Origin: Cryomorphaceae bacterium 1068
GTDB lineage: Bacteria; Bacteroidota; Bacteroidia; Flavobacteriales_D; Cryomorphaceae
NCBI GenBank assembly: GCA_027214385.1
Contig: JAPVXR010000003.1
Coordinates: forward strand, 372,001 to 436,000
Reading direction: 5' to 3'
DNA length: 64,000 bases
A program made the position numbers and the translations under genes. The notes below the pieces were generated by a model. It was given only the letters and a program-made list of their open reading frames with translations. It made no database searches and was not told where the DNA came from. Below are positions 35,193 through 44,201 of this stretch, piece by piece (positions within the stretch are counted from its first letter, which is position 1; the number at the start of each line of letters is the position of its first letter).

Positions 35193-36288
35193 TGACTTCC
35201 CCTTTTTCGATGTGAAATACTTTAACGCTATCGGTGATTTCTTCAAATATACGCTCTATCCGCTCCGAGTGAGTATCCGTTATGAAAATCTGTCCGAAGT
35301 TGTGATCGCTTACCAATTGCATCAAGTGTTGTACGCGCACATCGTCTATCTTATCGAAGATATCGTCGAGTAAGAGCACCGGGACTTTATTCGTCACCTC
35401 TTTTACCAAGTCGAATTGGGCCAGCTTCAGCGCAATCAAGAATGTCTTCTGCTGACCTTGAGATCCAAATTTTTTCAGAGGGTGTCCCCCACCGATACCA
35501 AATTTCAAATCGTCTTTGTGTGCACCCACGTTGGTGTAGTGCGAACGTCGATCTTTATCAAGGCTTTCTTTTAGCACTTCCGTGAAATCACCTTCGCTCA
35601 AATGCGATCGGTACCGAATATCCACCTCCTCAGCTTTTCCGCTGATAGCGGCGTAATGTTCTTGGAATATTGGCTCAAAGGACTCGACAAACTTTTTCCT
35701 TTCAGCGAAAATACGACTAGCCAGTTCAGCTAATTGCATACTCCACACCTCCAGATTATCGGCATCGAAAGTTCGGTTTTCCCAAAAATACTTGAGCAGA
35801 CTATTGCGCTGACGCAAAACCTGGTTGTACGAAATCAAGTCATCGAGGTAAGGTCGATTGTATTGGGATATAATGCTATCCATAAACTTTCGGCGCACCT
35901 CACTCCCTTCGCTTATTAAGTCCTTATCGTAAGGCGAAATCACCACCGAAGGAAACTGACCAATATGCTCTGCCAATCGCTCGTACTCTGTTTTGTTTTT
36001 CTTGAAGGTCTTCTTCTGCCCTTTCTTAACACCGCAGTAAATCTTATCCTTATCGCCGTGTTGGGCGAAAACACCTTCTACCACAAAGAAGTCTTCACCA
36101 TGTCGGATATTCTGACTGTCAATGGGATTGAAATAGCTCTTGCAAAAAGAGAGGTAATGAATCGCGTCGAGAAGATTGGTTTTTCCCTGTCCGTTCAATC
36201 CTGTGAAGATATTGACATGCGGATCGGGATAAATGGTTGCTTCTCCGTAGTTCTTGAAATTCAGTACACTTAGCTGGTCTAACGTCAT
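35185..36288 (-). CDS. recF: DNA replication and repair protein RecF
   Basis: 367 residues. Walker A G30-L-N-G-Q-G-K-T37, signature G-S-Q-G-Q-Q-K-T and Walker B V-L-L-L-D-D-I-F-D-K are present. RecF is an SMC-like ATPase that loads RecA through RecO and RecR at gaps. It is followed by DUF721 with an eight-base overlap. Confidence 0.95.
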   Translation of the reverse strand: MTLDQLSVLNFKNYGEATIYPDPHVNIFTGLNGQGKTNLLDAIHYLSFCKSYFNPIDSQNIRHGEDFFVVEGVFAQHGDKDKIYCGVKKGQKKTFKKNKTEYERLAEHIGQFPSVVISPYDKDLISEGSEVRRKFMDSIISQYNRPYLDDLISYNQVLRQRNSLLKYFWENRTFDADNLEVWSMQLAELASRIFAERKKFVESFEPIFQEHYAAISGKAEEVDIRYRSHLSEGDFTEVLKESLDKDRRSHYTNVGAHKDDLKFGIGGGHPLKKFGSQGQQKTFLIALKLAQFDLVKEVTNKVPVLLLDDIFDKIDDVRVQHLMQLVSDHNFGQIFITDTHSERIERIFEEITDSVKVFHIEKGEVNA

Positions 36289-36298
36289 ATTGAACCCC

Positions 36299-36306
36299 CA
36301 AAATTA
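36299..36306 (-). promoter_or_regulatory. Promoter -7 box of recF
   Basis: On the minus strand TAATTTTG matches TAnnTTTG, ten bases upstream of the recF ATG. No clear -33 box is seen. Confidence 0.35.
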
Positions 36307-36348
36307 CCAATTCCTTGGGGGGCATATGCATTGGCAATTAAAAAAGTC

Positions 36349-36356
36349 TATTTTTG
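36349..36356 (+). promoter_or_regulatory. Promoter -7 box of the TPR-ribH operon
   Basis: TATTTTTG matches TAnnTTTG exactly, 25 bases before the ATG at 36381. A possible TTG -33 box lies at 36331-36333. Confidence 0.5.
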
Positions 36357-36380
36357 CACCTGCAATAAAAAAAGCCCGTA

Positions 36381-37058
36381 ATGGCGAAGAAGAAAAATCA
36401 AAGCGAAGAAACGATAGTAGACGTACAAGAAGTATACTCTAAAACAGAGCGATACGTCGACGAAAACCGCAACACGATCATCATCGTTGCCGCCCTTTTA
36501 GTGGCATTGTTTGCGGGATATTTTGCATTTACCCGTCTCTACCTCATGCCTAAAAACGAGGAGGGAATGAACCTGCTCTGGAAAGCTGAGTATTGGTATG
36601 AAATCGATTCATTGGATAAAGCACTCGTAGGAAACGAGTCTTACTACGGTTTCGAATACCTGGCTGATGAGTACGACGGAACACAAGCCGGAGAACTTGC
36701 GTCTTACTACACAGGCATTATTTATATGAATCAAGGAGATTTTGGTCTAGCCATTGAATTCTTGAAGGATGCTGACTTGGATGATGACCTTACGTCGGCT
36801 GTGGCCAAAGGGGCCATAGGAGACTGCTACGTAGAATTGGGAAACATCGGTGACGCCTTGAATTATTATGAAGATGCTATTGAGACTTCTGCTAACTTAC
36901 TCACTACACCGATCTACTTGAAAAAGGCAGCTTTGGTTCAAATTGAAAAAGGAGATTTTAAAGATGCCTTGGCCAAATTTGAGCGAATCAAAGAAGACTT
37001 CCCAAGCAGCTCTGAGGCGCGTACCATAGATTCATACATCGCCAAATACGGCGGATAG
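36381..37058 (+). CDS. Membrane-anchored TPR protein
   Basis: 225 residues. A short cytoplasmic N-terminus rich in K and E is followed by one transmembrane helix (about 34-56) and TPR units from about 90 to 220 (A-S-Y-Y-T-G-I-I-Y, G-D-A-L-N-Y-Y-E-D-A, D-A-L-A-K-F-E-R-I). The layout resembles YfgM-type or tetratricopeptide envelope proteins of Bacteroidota. It precedes ribH by two bases, so the two are co-transcribed, an arrangement I recall as frequent in the phylum. Confidence 0.8.
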   Translation: MAKKKNQSEETIVDVQEVYSKTERYVDENRNTIIIVAALLVALFAGYFAFTRLYLMPKNEEGMNLLWKAEYWYEIDSLDKALVGNESYYGFEYLADEYDGTQAGELASYYTGIIYMNQGDFGLAIEFLKDADLDDDLTSAVAKGAIGDCYVELGNIGDALNYYEDAIETSANLLTTPIYLKKAALVQIEKGDFKDALAKFERIKEDFPSSSEARTIDSYIAKYGG

Positions 37059-37060
37059 TT

Positions 37061-37576
37061 ATGGCCACAGCTGGTAAAAATCTTTCTGAATTAGATAAAA
37101 GGAGCACGCCCTCAGCGGCTCCTTTTCGTTTTGGTATAGTTTCGGCAGAATGGAATGCCGAGATTACAGACCCTTTGACTCAAGGCGCAGGCGAAACGCT
37201 TATTGAACTCGGAGCGCGACGTTACCACGTAGATGTGAAAAAAGTGCCCGGTAGTTTCGAATTGCCTATCGCTGCCAAGCTATTGATCGAATCCGCACAA
37301 TACGATGCGGTAATCGCCATCGGATCGGTAATCCAAGGAGAAACGCGTCATTTTGAATTTGTTTGCCAAGCAGTGGCCCAAGGTATCAAAGACGTTAGCC
37401 TACAAACAGGTGTTCCCGTTATCTTCTGTGTTCTGACTGATGACACTGTAGCACAAGCCAAAGCTCGTAGCGGTGGTAAGCACGGCAACAAGGGAGTGGA
37501 ATCAGCTATTGCCGCAGTGAAGATGGCGTATTTGAAAAGTCAGTTGTCTAAGTCTTTTACGGACGAGAACGAGTAG
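37061..37576 (+). CDS. ribH: 6,7-dimethyl-8-ribityllumazine synthase
   Basis: 171 residues. F-G-I-V-S-A-E-W-N, V-P-G-S-F-E-L-P, G-S-V-I-Q-G-E-T-R-H-F and P-V-I-F-C-V-L-T-D-D are the family motifs, including the catalytic histidine. The enzyme joins the ribityl-amino pyrimidine and the butanone phosphate to give lumazine, the next-to-last step of riboflavin synthesis. It lies two bases after the TPR gene. Confidence 0.95.
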   Translation: MATAGKNLSELDKRSTPSAAPFRFGIVSAEWNAEITDPLTQGAGETLIELGARRYHVDVKKVPGSFELPIAAKLLIESAQYDAVIAIGSVIQGETRHFEFVCQAVAQGIKDVSLQTGVPVIFCVLTDDTVAQAKARSGGKHGNKGVESAIAAVKMAYLKSQLSKSFTDENE

Positions 37577-37709
37577 ATTTCCCATTTATTTATTTGGTAT
37601 GTGAGAAGGTTGGCACTTTTACATAGCACTTGTATTGATTTTATACAGTGCATGACGTGTTCTCTAATGACTACAGAAAATCTTTTCCTAAAATATTAGC
37701 AACCCTCTC

Positions 37710-38102
37710 TCAATTCCCTAATATTGACTCCAAGTCAGGCTTAAAGTACAAATCGCTTTTGAGCACCTTTCCATCTTCTCGGTATATAGGCTTTCCATCC
37801 TTGTCGAGCTTGCTCATATTGCTTCGCTGAATCTCTTCAAAGACTTCAGCTATCTTTCCTTCAAGACCGTGAGAAAGAATCGTTCCGCAAAGAATGTAGA
37901 GCATATCGCCCAAGGCATCAGCAATCTCAACTAAATCCCCTTGCTCTGCCGCTTCAAGGTATTCTTCATTTTCTTCACGCATCAACTTGTAGCGCAGAAT
38001 GATATCCAATTCAGAAAGTTGAGCAGTTGGCTTCTCGGCGTTCTTAATTCCGAAGGCATCGTGGAATTCACGCACCTTCTCTATGGCATCGTTTAGGGTC
38101 AT
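37710..38102 (-). CDS. MazG-like nucleotide pyrophosphohydrolase
   Basis: 130 residues of the all-alpha NTP pyrophosphatase fold. The acidic metal-binding residues E43-E-N-E-E47 are followed by E59-I-A-D62 and D66. The family hydrolyses nucleoside triphosphates to monophosphates, often for housecleaning. The C-terminal D-K-D-G-K-P-I-Y-R-E-D-G-K-V is typical of this subgroup in Bacteroidota. It converges with ribH. Confidence 0.8.
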   Translation of the reverse strand: MTLNDAIEKVREFHDAFGIKNAEKPTAQLSELDIILRYKLMREENEEYLEAAEQGDLVEIADALGDMLYILCGTILSHGLEGKIAEVFEEIQRSNMSKLDKDGKPIYREDGKVLKSDLYFKPDLESILGN

Positions 38103-38253
38103 ATCAACTCGTTTTCACGAAAATATAAATTCACCCATTCCATTTTACTCCATGTGGATAACTATCTATTTTTGCTCAAAGCCCCGTCAATACTAGAATG
38201 CTTAACATCTTTTAACTGCGGTATCTTGCTCCAAGAAAGGCATTACTCTCATT

Positions 38254-38286
38254 TTTGCGTTGTTCAAAAGTCGCTTCTTAACTTTG
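38254..38286 (+). promoter_or_regulatory. Promoter of the moxR-bat operon
   Basis: TTTG at 38254-38257 and TAACTTTG at 38279-38286 are separated by 21 bases, an exact match to the Bacteroidota consensus. The -7 box ends 45 bases before the moxR ATG. Confidence 0.65.
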
Positions 38287-38331
38287 CGGCGGAAAACCTA
38301 AATTTTCATTGCTGAAACTTAAATTCGCGGT

Positions 38332-39384
38332 ATGAACACCGAAGAAATGAACGACACTACTGAGACTCCTTTAAATCAAGGAGCTACCACAGGGACAGTT
38401 GACATTAAAGCGTTGAACGAAAAGATCCAAAGAGAGAGTGCCTTTGTCAAGTTAGTTACTCTCGAAATGGAAAAAGTCATTATCGGTCAGCACGATATGG
38501 TAGACAAGCTACTGATCGCACTATTGGCTGATGGCCACATTCTACTGGAAGGAGTGCCCGGACTAGCAAAAACACTTGCCATCAAAGCCTTGGCGGGTTG
38601 TATAAACGTTGACTTTAGTCGCGTTCAGTTTACACCAGACCTTCTTCCTGCCGATGTAGTTGGGACTATGGTTTACAGCCCAAAAGATCAAGGCTTCAGT
38701 GTAAAGAAAGGGCCTGTCTTCGCCAACTTCGTTTTGGCAGATGAAATCAACCGAGCCCCTGCTAAAGTACAGAGTGCCTTACTTGAAGCCATGCAGGAGC
38801 GCCAGGTCACCATTGGTGGCGAAACGTTTAAATTGCCCGAGCCATTCTTGGTATTGGCCACACAAAACCCGATTGAGCAAGAAGGTACCTACCCTCTCCC
38901 TGAGGCGCAGGTAGACCGATTCATGCTTAAGGTGGTATTGGATTACCCGAAAAAGGAAGAGGAAAGCATGATCATTCGAAACAACGTTTCGCTAGCACCT
39001 TTCCCGAAAACCAAGAATGTGGTAAACCCCGATCAAATCATTCGAGCAAGGAATATCGTTAGGGAAGTCTATATGGACGAGAAAATCGAGAGATACATTG
39101 TAGACTTGGTTTACGCTACGCGAAACCCGGAAGACTACAATTTGAAGAACCTTAAAGAACTGATCGGATTCGGAGCTTCACCACGCGCCAGCATCAGCAT
39201 GGCAATGGCGGCTAAAGCGTTTGCTTTCATGAACCAACGTGGATTTGTAATTCCTGAGGATGTCCGCGCCGTAGCGCCGGACGTGATGCGCCACCGCATC
39301 GGACTCACCTATGAGGCTGAAGCCGAAAACGTGAGTGTAGACGAAGTTATTCAACAAGTACTGAACACAGTAGAAGTACCGTAG
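38332..39384 (+). CDS. MoxR-family AAA ATPase
   Basis: 350 residues. Walker A G74-V-P-G-L-A-K-T81, Walker B L-A-D-E-I-N-R, and S-A-L-L-E-A-M-Q-E with sensor motifs A-T-Q-N-P. MoxR ATPases act as chaperones that mature or activate partner complexes with von Willebrand A domains, here BatA and BatB. It is the first gene of an eight-gene operon and is followed directly by the DUF58 gene. Confidence 0.93.
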   Translation: MNTEEMNDTTETPLNQGATTGTVDIKALNEKIQRESAFVKLVTLEMEKVIIGQHDMVDKLLIALLADGHILLEGVPGLAKTLAIKALAGCINVDFSRVQFTPDLLPADVVGTMVYSPKDQGFSVKKGPVFANFVLADEINRAPAKVQSALLEAMQERQVTIGGETFKLPEPFLVLATQNPIEQEGTYPLPEAQVDRFMLKVVLDYPKKEEESMIIRNNVSLAPFPKTKNVVNPDQIIRARNIVREVYMDEKIERYIVDLVYATRNPEDYNLKNLKELIGFGASPRASISMAMAAKAFAFMNQRGFVIPEDVRAVAPDVMRHRIGLTYEAEAENVSVDEVIQQVLNTVEVP

Positions 39385-40257
39385 ATGGCCACAGATACCG
39401 CAGAGCTTCTTAAAAAAGTTAGGCGCATCGAGCTGAAGACCAAAGGTCTCTCCAATCAGATATTCTCAGGAGAGTACCACTCGGCGTTTAAAGGACGAGG
39501 AATGGCTTTTAGCGAAGTGCGTGAATACGCTGTGGGCGATGAAGTACGAACCATCGATTGGAACGTAACTGCTCGCTTCGGTCATCCCTACGTCAAAATT
39601 TTTGAAGAAGAACGGGAGCTCACGGTAATCTTAGTGGTAGACGTATCGGCCAGTGATAGCTTTGGAAGCACTTCTCAAATCAAGAAATCTCTCATTACCG
39701 AGATCTGCGCGGTTTTGGCCTTTTCGGCAATAACCAATAACGATAAGATCGGAGTCATCTTTTTCAGCAATAAGGTGGAGAAATTCATCACGCCGAAAAA
39801 AGGGAAATCTCATATCCTTCGGATCATTCGGGAATTGATTGAGTTCAAGCCTGAGGAGAGTGGAACCAATATCAGTGAGGCGCTGCGCTATTTGAATAAT
39901 GTCGTAAAAAAACGAAGCATCGCTTTCCTCATCTCCGACTTCATGGATACGGAATACGAAGACGCATTAAAGTTGGCAAATAAGAAGCACGACATGGTCG
40001 CCCTTCGCATTCATGACAAGCGAGAAGCCGAAATGCCCAATGTCGGCATGGCTCAGTTCACTGATCCTGAAACGGGTGAAGTGAGATGGGTGAATACCTC
40101 CTCCCGAAAAGTTCGTGAAGCATACCACCAAGCGGCTTTGAACCGCGAATCAAAAGCCGACAATGCGCTGCGTAGAGCAGGAATAGACACCGCAGCCATT
40201 GCTACTGACGAATCATACATTCAACCCTTAAGAAACCTTTTTAGCAAACGATCATAG
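39385..40257 (+). CDS. DUF58 protein of the bat operon
   Basis: 290 residues. F-K-G-R-G-M-A-F-S-E-V-R-E-Y, then G-D-E-V-R-T-I-D-W-N, is the DUF58 hallmark. A VWA-like fold follows with V-V-D-V-S-A-S-D. It has no membrane segment. It starts directly after the moxR stop and its stop shares a base with the next start. It probably works with MoxR in the same assembly. Confidence 0.9.
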   Translation: MATDTAELLKKVRRIELKTKGLSNQIFSGEYHSAFKGRGMAFSEVREYAVGDEVRTIDWNVTARFGHPYVKIFEEERELTVILVVDVSASDSFGSTSQIKKSLITEICAVLAFSAITNNDKIGVIFFSNKVEKFITPKKGKSHILRIIRELIEFKPEESGTNISEALRYLNNVVKKRSIAFLISDFMDTEYEDALKLANKKHDMVALRIHDKREAEMPNVGMAQFTDPETGEVRWVNTSSRKVREAYHQAALNRESKADNALRRAGIDTAAIATDESYIQPLRNLFSKRS

Positions 40258-41219
40258 TGTTGCGATTCAAACACATATCGATTTTAATGCTGGCCACTCT
40301 GATGGCCATCGGGCTTAAGGCTCAAAAGGCTGATGCCACCCTTACGCCAAAAGAAATCCTAATCGGAGAGCAGGCGGTAATGACCCTCAGCGTGAGCTAT
40401 CAGAAAGATCAAATGCCTCAAGTGGTATTTCCGCTTTTTGGAGATACCCTGATCACTAATGTGGAGATTGTTCGCGCAACGGATGTGGATACACTAGCTA
40501 CGGCGGATGACGTAACTGAAACGCGACTGGAGAAGAAACTCTACCTCACCTCTTGGGATACAGGATTCTATGCCATTCCGCCTGTCGAGATCACCATCAA
40601 CGGCGAGAAGCAAAGTACCGAGGCTTTTCTGCTCACAGTGAAGACAGTAGAAATTGATACCACCGCAGGTATTAAACCACCCGCTGAAATTTACGAAGTA
40701 GAAGTTGGTTGGCAGGACTACGCACAGGCTTACTGGTATTACCCTGCCGGTGCTTTAGCATTGGCTGGCCTCTTGGTGGCAGTCATTCTATTGGTTCGGG
40801 CTCAACGCAAAAAGAGATTGGCAAGACCCGTGATCGAGAAGTCTGAGCCCACAAGGCCTGCAGACGAGCTCGCGAAAGAAGCATTGCTCGCTATTCAAAG
40901 CGAAAAGATTTATCAAAAGGGTAAAATCAAACAGTACCATACGGAGATTACCGATGTACTTCGCGACTACTTGGAGATTATTTATGAAATCCCTGCTCAT
41001 GAGCTCACCTCCAATGAGATCTTGACCAGGCTGAAGTACGTGGGCCTTACAGATCAGGAATCGCTGCAATTGCGAGTAGTCTTGAACCGAGCTGATATGG
41101 TAAAGTTTGCCAAGGATCGCCCCGATAATAATGAGAATGAGGAAGCAGCAGCACAAGCATTAAGCTTCGTAACTACCACTGCTGCCAGAATGTTAATGGA
41201 CAAAGAGATCAATGAATAG
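40257..41219 (+). CDS. BatD-like membrane protein of the bat operon
   Basis: 320 residues. The start is GTG at 40257 (sharing a base with the previous TAG) or TTG at 40260; no ATG is near. The signal peptide ends near G-L-K-A-Q, a beta-sandwich domain spans about 25-140, one transmembrane helix lies at about 160-182, and a cytoplasmic helical tail completes the chain (Y-H-T-E-I-T-D-V-L-R-D-Y-L). It resembles a shortened BatD or DUF4381-like protein. A role in envelope stress or aerotolerance is inferred from its operon. Confidence 0.7.
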   Translation: MLRFKHISILMLATLMAIGLKAQKADATLTPKEILIGEQAVMTLSVSYQKDQMPQVVFPLFGDTLITNVEIVRATDVDTLATADDVTETRLEKKLYLTSWDTGFYAIPPVEITINGEKQSTEAFLLTVKTVEIDTTAGIKPPAEIYEVEVGWQDYAQAYWYYPAGALALAGLLVAVILLVRAQRKKRLARPVIEKSEPTRPADELAKEALLAIQSEKIYQKGKIKQYHTEITDVLRDYLEIIYEIPAHELTSNEILTRLKYVGLTDQESLQLRVVLNRADMVKFAKDRPDNNENEEAAAQALSFVTTTAARMLMDKEINE

Positions 41220-42288
41220 AAGTCAGCAAATAGGGTTGGTATTCGCCGTGCTGTCTACAATCGGCGCAGGAGCGCTATGGTTTTACTTCCGCGGAGAGTA
41301 TACTTACGCCTTTCCTATTGTGTTCTGGTTACTTTTAATCATTCCCGTACTTGGCTTTTATCACGTATTCTCCCTTCCGGGGAAATCGCCCAAAGTCACA
41401 CTTTCGTCCTTGAGTCAGTTCCCGACAGACGGAGCTTTCACGAATGAATTATTAATTCATACACCACTGCTGTTAAGAAGCTTGGGGCTAGCCATGGTAA
41501 TTATTGCTTTAGCAAGACCACAATCCAGTTTGAGCTGGCAAAACACCAGCACCGAGGGAATTGATATCGTAGTGGCCATGGACATTTCGGCTTCGATGCT
41601 GGCTCAGGATTTTAAGCCCAATCGACTCGAGAGTTCAAAACAAGTAGCCATCGACTTTATCGAAGCACGACCAAACGACCGCATGGGATTGGTCGTTTAC
41701 GAAGGAGAGAGTTTTACGCAAAGTCCACTTACCACTGATCACCGAGTGTTGGTCAATCTTTTTAAGGATATCAAAACGGGAATGGTGCAAGGTGGTACCG
41801 CTATTGGAATGGGTTTGGCCACAGCTGTTAACCGTCTTCGCGACAGCGATGCCAAGAGCAAGGTCATCATACTACTTACTGATGGAGACAATAATGCGGG
41901 CTCAATCGCCCCGCTTACCGCTGCAGAAATTGCGAAGAGCTTTGGAATCCGAGTATACACCATAGGTGTCGGCTCGGAAGGTCGAGCCCTCTCCCCTGTT
42001 GCTGTATACCCAGACGGGCGATACAAATATGATTATGTAGAAGTCAAAATTGACGAACCCACATTGAAAGAAATCGCCAAGATGACCGACGGCGCTTACT
42101 TCCGTGCCACGGATGAAAAAGCTTTGGCAAAGATCTACGCACAAATTGACCGACTGGAGAAAACAAAAATTAACGTTACTGAGCATAGCCGCAAAGCTGA
42201 AGAGTACTACTTTATCGCTCTCATTGGCAGCCTACTCTTATTGTCTGAATTCTTTTTTAGAAAAACTATTTTACAAATGCTACCATAG
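41212..42288 (+). CDS. batA: BatA, von Willebrand A membrane protein
   Basis: 358 residues with N-terminal helices (about 8-26, 32-50), a VWA domain with a metal-site motif D124-I-S-A-S128 and T-D-G-D, and a C-terminal helix (about 328-345). This is the classical BatA/BatB form of the Bacteroides aerotolerance operon. It overlaps the preceding gene by 8 bases and abuts batB. MoxR probably acts on it. Confidence 0.9.
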   Translation: MNRSQQIGLVFAVLSTIGAGALWFYFRGEYTYAFPIVFWLLLIIPVLGFYHVFSLPGKSPKVTLSSLSQFPTDGAFTNELLIHTPLLLRSLGLAMVIIALARPQSSLSWQNTSTEGIDIVVAMDISASMLAQDFKPNRLESSKQVAIDFIEARPNDRMGLVVYEGESFTQSPLTTDHRVLVNLFKDIKTGMVQGGTAIGMGLATAVNRLRDSDAKSKVIILLTDGDNNAGSIAPLTAAEIAKSFGIRVYTIGVGSEGRALSPVAVYPDGRYKYDYVEVKIDEPTLKEIAKMTDGAYFRATDEKALAKIYAQIDRLEKTKINVTEHSRKAEEYYFIALIGSLLLLSEFFFRKTILQMLP

Positions 42289-43437
42289 TTGAAAAACACA
42301 GCAAAATACAACCTCACGGGAATCCTGATTGCCGCTTCTATTTTAGAAGTTGTGTTCTGGCTGATCTTTGGTGTGGTGTATTTGGTGGTAATGGACGCCG
42401 TACCCGGATTGCGCATCGGCCGACCTGAACTATGGTGGCTATTTTTACTGGGCCCCGTGATGTTTCTCTTCTTTTGGATCTCGATTTGGTCCAAGAACCG
42501 AAGACTTGACCGCTTTGGTGACAGCAGCTTGCTGAGTTCTTTGGTGACAGAATTATCCAGCGTCAACACAGGAATTAAGTACATCTTATGGCGATTGGCG
42601 GCAGGCTTTCTGGTGCTGGCTTTAATCAATCCACAACTCGGCTCAAAGATGGCTGAAGCCAAGGTGAAGGGAATAGACATCATCGTAGCACTTGACGTGA
42701 GCAATAGTATGATGGCCGAAGATCTTAGCCCCAACCGACTGGTAGCCGCCAATAGAGCCATTTCTAAAATGCTCGAGAAGCTTCAGGGAGATCGCGTTGG
42801 TATCATCGTCTTTGCAGGCCAAGCCTTTGTGCAATTGCCTATCACCAGCGATTATTCAGCAGGAAAGCTGTTTCTCTCAACCATTGATACCGATGTGGTA
42901 CCCGTTCAGGGAACTGATATTGGCGCGGCCATTGACCTATCGATGAAGAGCTTCAGCGATGACAGCCCTGCACAGAAAGCCATCGTAGTCATCACCGACG
43001 GAGAGAATCACGAGGCTGATGCTGTAGTGGCCGCCCAAGAAGCAGCCAAGGAAGGGATTCGCGTGTTTACCATTGGAATGGGTTCTCCCGACGGTACGCC
43101 TATTCCGCAGTACAATGGAAAGACCAGAACCGGATTCAAAAAAGACCAAGAAGGAAATATCGTAGTTACTAAGCTCAACGAGCAAATGCTGCGTGAAATC
43201 GCAAAAGCAGGAAATGGCGCTTATATCCGTGCATCGAATGCCGAAGTTGGCCTTGAGCCACTGCTCGCCGAACTTAATCAGATCGAGAAAACCGATATGG
43301 GCACAGTAGCTTACGCCGAATACGAAGATCGCTTTCAGATCTTTCTGGCCTTAGCTTTGGCTTGTCTGATTTTGGAATTTTTCTTGGGCAATCAAAAAGG
43401 AAGAGTGGCCAAACGCTTAAAACTATTCGACAGATGA
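42289..43437 (+). CDS. batB: BatB, von Willebrand A membrane protein
   Basis: 382 residues starting with TTG at 42289, directly after the batA stop; no ATG fits the N-terminal membrane helices (about 8-32, 42-60). The VWA metal site is D136-V-S-N-S140, with I-T-D-G-E-N-H later. A C-terminal helix lies near 345-362. It is a paralogue of BatA. Its stop overlaps the batC start by four bases (ATGA). Confidence 0.9.
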   Translation: MKNTAKYNLTGILIAASILEVVFWLIFGVVYLVVMDAVPGLRIGRPELWWLFLLGPVMFLFFWISIWSKNRRLDRFGDSSLLSSLVTELSSVNTGIKYILWRLAAGFLVLALINPQLGSKMAEAKVKGIDIIVALDVSNSMMAEDLSPNRLVAANRAISKMLEKLQGDRVGIIVFAGQAFVQLPITSDYSAGKLFLSTIDTDVVPVQGTDIGAAIDLSMKSFSDDSPAQKAIVVITDGENHEADAVVAAQEAAKEGIRVFTIGMGSPDGTPIPQYNGKTRTGFKKDQEGNIVVTKLNEQMLREIAKAGNGAYIRASNAEVGLEPLLAELNQIEKTDMGTVAYAEYEDRFQIFLALALACLILEFFLGNQKGRVAKRLKLFDR

Positions 43438-44201
43438 GGATAAAACTGAGCATATTGATTTGCCTTCTTCTTCCCTTTTCGGCTTGGAGCCAAAAGGAGA
43501 AGATCAACACCAAAGAGGGAAACGAAGATTACGCGAGTGGACGCTACGAAGAAGCCATTCAGGACTACACTGAGGCATTGGAAAATGATCCCGAATACAT
43601 GGAGGCGCTGTTCAATACGGGCAACGCATTGCAGCAAATGTCGAGACGTCTTCAGGAGCAAGCTCAAAATACTCAGTCGGAAGAAGAAAAGAAGAAACTC
43701 ATGGAAGGTGCCAAAACGGCCAGCGACAAGGCTGCTTCACAATTTGCCTCTGTAGCCAAAATGGCGAAAACCAATGAGGAGATTAACAAAGCACAGTACA
43801 ATTTGGGTAACTCTCGCCTAATGAGCGGAGAACTCGAAGCGAGCATTGAGGCTTACAAAGAAGCGCTGAGAAAGGTGCCGAGCGACGATGATGCACGCTA
43901 CAATCTGGCTTACGCACAACATTTGAAGAAACAGCAAGAGCAGCAGCAACAACAGCAGCAACAAGATCAGAAGCAGGACCAACAGCAAGATCAAGAGAAA
44001 AAGGAACAAGAGCAGAATCAGGAGCAACAAAAACAGGATCAGCAGGAACAACAAGAGCAACAGCAGCCTCAGCAGCTCTCAAAAGAAGAGGCCGAGCAAT
44101 TGCTCCAAGCTCTGATGAAACAGGAAAAAGACTTGCAAGAGGATTTGAAAAAGAAGAAAAAACAAAAAGCGCAAAGGGTAAAAATTGAAAAGGACTGGTA
44201 G
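43434..44201 (+). CDS. batC: BatC, TPR protein with glutamine-rich tail
   Basis: 255 residues from the ATG at 43434. The signal peptide ends F-S-A-W-S-Q. Two or three TPR units follow (Y-A-S-G-R-Y-E-E-A-I, A-L-F-N-T-G-N-A-L, A-R-Y-N-L-A-Y-A), then a low-complexity tail of Q, E, D and K (about 163-216) and a basic end. TPR-bearing Bat proteins form periplasmic complexes with BatA, BatB and BatD. Confidence 0.88.
   Translation: MRIKLSILICLLLPFSAWSQKEKINTKEGNEDYASGRYEEAIQDYTEALENDPEYMEALFNTGNALQQMSRRLQEQAQNTQSEEEKKKLMEGAKTASDKAASQFASVAKMAKTNEEINKAQYNLGNSRLMSGELEASIEAYKEALRKVPSDDDARYNLAYAQHLKKQQEQQQQQQQQDQKQDQQQDQEKKEQEQNQEQQKQDQQEQQEQQQPQQLSKEEAEQLLQALMKQEKDLQEDLKKKKKQKAQRVKIEKDW
43926..44080 (+). 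repeat. Glutamine-codon low-complexity tract in batC
   Basis: About 155 bases dominated by CAG, CAA and GAG/GAA codons coding mostly Q and E. It is prone to slippage and length change. Confidence 0.7.

Noticed and set aside
43818-44060. Minus-strand leucine-rich frame opposite the batC tail, looking like a membrane protein.
   Set aside because: It is the complement of the glutamine-codon tract; CAG/CAA reads as CTG/TTG on the other strand.
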